Assembly (NCBI GenBank): GCA_963726125.1
Contig: CAVSBG010000002.1
Location: 744,001 to 808,000 of the forward strand
Length of the DNA stretch: 64,000 bases
Source of the DNA: JAMXLO01 sp963726125
Lineage (GTDB): Bacteria > Pseudomonadota > Alphaproteobacteria > Acetobacterales > Acetobacteraceae
Reading direction: 5' to 3'
In this document: positions 63,470-64,000 of the stretch, piece after piece
Layout: each line of letters begins with the position of its first letter
Numbering within the stretch: position 1 is the first letter of the stretch
Program-made: the position numbers and the translations under genes
Notes under the pieces: generated by a model
The model's input: the letters and a program-made list of their open reading frames with translations, nothing else
What the model was told of the DNA's origin: nothing
Databases searched by the model: none

Positions 63470-64000
63470 TCACTGCGGTTTCTGGAACTTCAGCACGAAC
63501 TCGTCGACTGGTGTTGGGTTGTGGAACACGATGCCGGTGCGAGCATCTTCCGGATGGCGCAGGAAGTTGCCCGCACCTACGAGCTTGAACCCGGCGGATT
63601 CGATTTCCGACCGCAATGTCTGCTCGGCGATACGGTGATACTTCTTGCCGACAGTCGCCCCGTCTTCCGGCAAGGCCGAATGGTCGGCAATGACCAGGAA
63701 CCCGCCGGGCTTCAGCGCCGCGAACAGCGCCTTGTCCATCCTGGCACGATCGACCGCCATGTAGGTCGTGTCATGATACGCGAAGAAGAACGTGATCAGG
63801 TCAAGGTCGTGCACGTCCGCGGGAACCGGTTCGTCGTATGGCCGCACCAGCACGCTGGCGTTGTGCATGGCCGGTGTCGTCATTCGGGCCTTCAGCTTCT
63901 CGCCTTCCTCGTCGGTCTGCCCATAGACCTTGCCGCTCGGTCCGACCGAACGTGCCATGAGTTCGGTGCTGTAACCGGCCCCCGCACCCATATCGAGCAC
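63470..64000 (-). CDS. Class I SAM-dependent methyltransferase, partial
   Basis: The 5' end is beyond the window. 176 codons are visible, beginning at motif I (LDMGAGAGYSTELMARSVG). Post-motif I KVYGQTDEEGEK, then LDLITFFFAYHD, ALKPGGFLVIADHS and the C-terminal NPTPVDEFVLKFQKP follow. It resembles predicted methyltransferases with an extracytoplasmic N-terminal segment found in proteobacteria. The missing N-terminus prevents checking for a signal peptide. The substrate is unknown. Confidence 0.88.
   Translation of the reverse strand: MLDMGAGAGYSTELMARSVGPSGKVYGQTDEEGEKLKARMTTPAMHNASVLVRPYDEPVPADVHDLDLITFFFAYHDTTYMAVDRARMDKALFAALKPGGFLVIADHSALPEDGATVGKKYHRIAEQTLRSEIESAGFKLVGAGNFLRHPEDARTGIVFHNPTPVDEFVLKFQKPQ

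Noticed and set aside
1..64000. CRISPR arrays, rRNA genes, insertion sequences, prophage genes
   Set aside because: No regularly spaced repeats, rRNA sequence, transposase or phage structural genes were seen.

Overview
The window is GC-rich, gene-dense bacterial DNA with alphaproteobacterial character: hisS-prfA coupling, a scoAB pair, a dpp-type peptide transporter with Tat-exported binding proteins, a GDSL autotransporter and a PEP-CTERM protein. A Rhodospirillales/Acetobacteraceae-like organism is the best guess. That is inference from gene content, and no rRNA marker is present.

Layout. 1-5.3 kb: two glycosyltransferases around an unknown protein with a ChW-like repeat (cell-surface glycan work). 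5.3-8 kb: prfA, hisS and tRNA-Ala(GGC). 8-10.2 kb: a shortened acetoacetyl-CoA-synthetase-like protein facing scoBA. 10.5-13.5 kb: a lipoprotein alpha/beta hydrolase and a DUF4105/Lnb-type membrane protein. 14.1-23.9 kb: a dipeptide/oligopeptide ABC transporter (two near-identical binding proteins, two permeases, two ATPases), split by an opposite-strand autotransporter esterase. 24-33.8 kb: housekeeping and catabolic genes (ahcY, SDR, beta-propeller protein, rho, phosphatase, methyltransferase, M20-type amidohydrolase, cstA remnant, FAH hydrolase, thiolase).

33.8-43.7 kb is the accessory region. It holds a PEP-CTERM protein with thioester-domain-like motifs, a Phd/PIN toxin-antitoxin pair with an obvious operator, and a complete Wadjet (jetABCD, type I-like) anti-plasmid SMC-family system that ends beside tRNA-Glu(TTC). 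jetC and jetD are intact. jetA carries two compensating frameshifts and jetB one. 43.9-49.4 kb: a secreted protein of unknown function and a cluster on the minus strand (pncA, sugar-nucleotide epimerase, YdcF, CelD-like GNAT, glycosyltransferase) with several frameshifts. 49.5-57.9 kb: metabolic genes (HD hydrolase, DHOD-like, PLP decarboxylase, GlcG, TPP enzyme, glycogen-debranching-type glucosidase) and a small membrane protein. 58-62 kb: a catabolic-looking group (frameshifted amidohydrolase, cupin, TauD-type dioxygenase, Asp-nucleophile alpha/beta hydrolase). 62-64 kb: a more AT-rich DUF4268 protein and a partial methyltransferase.

About a dozen single-base frameshifts hit seven genes. 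Either the assembly has indel errors or several loci are decaying, and raw reads would decide. G/C-rich hairpins sit at three convergent gene junctions and look like bidirectional terminators of one repeat family.
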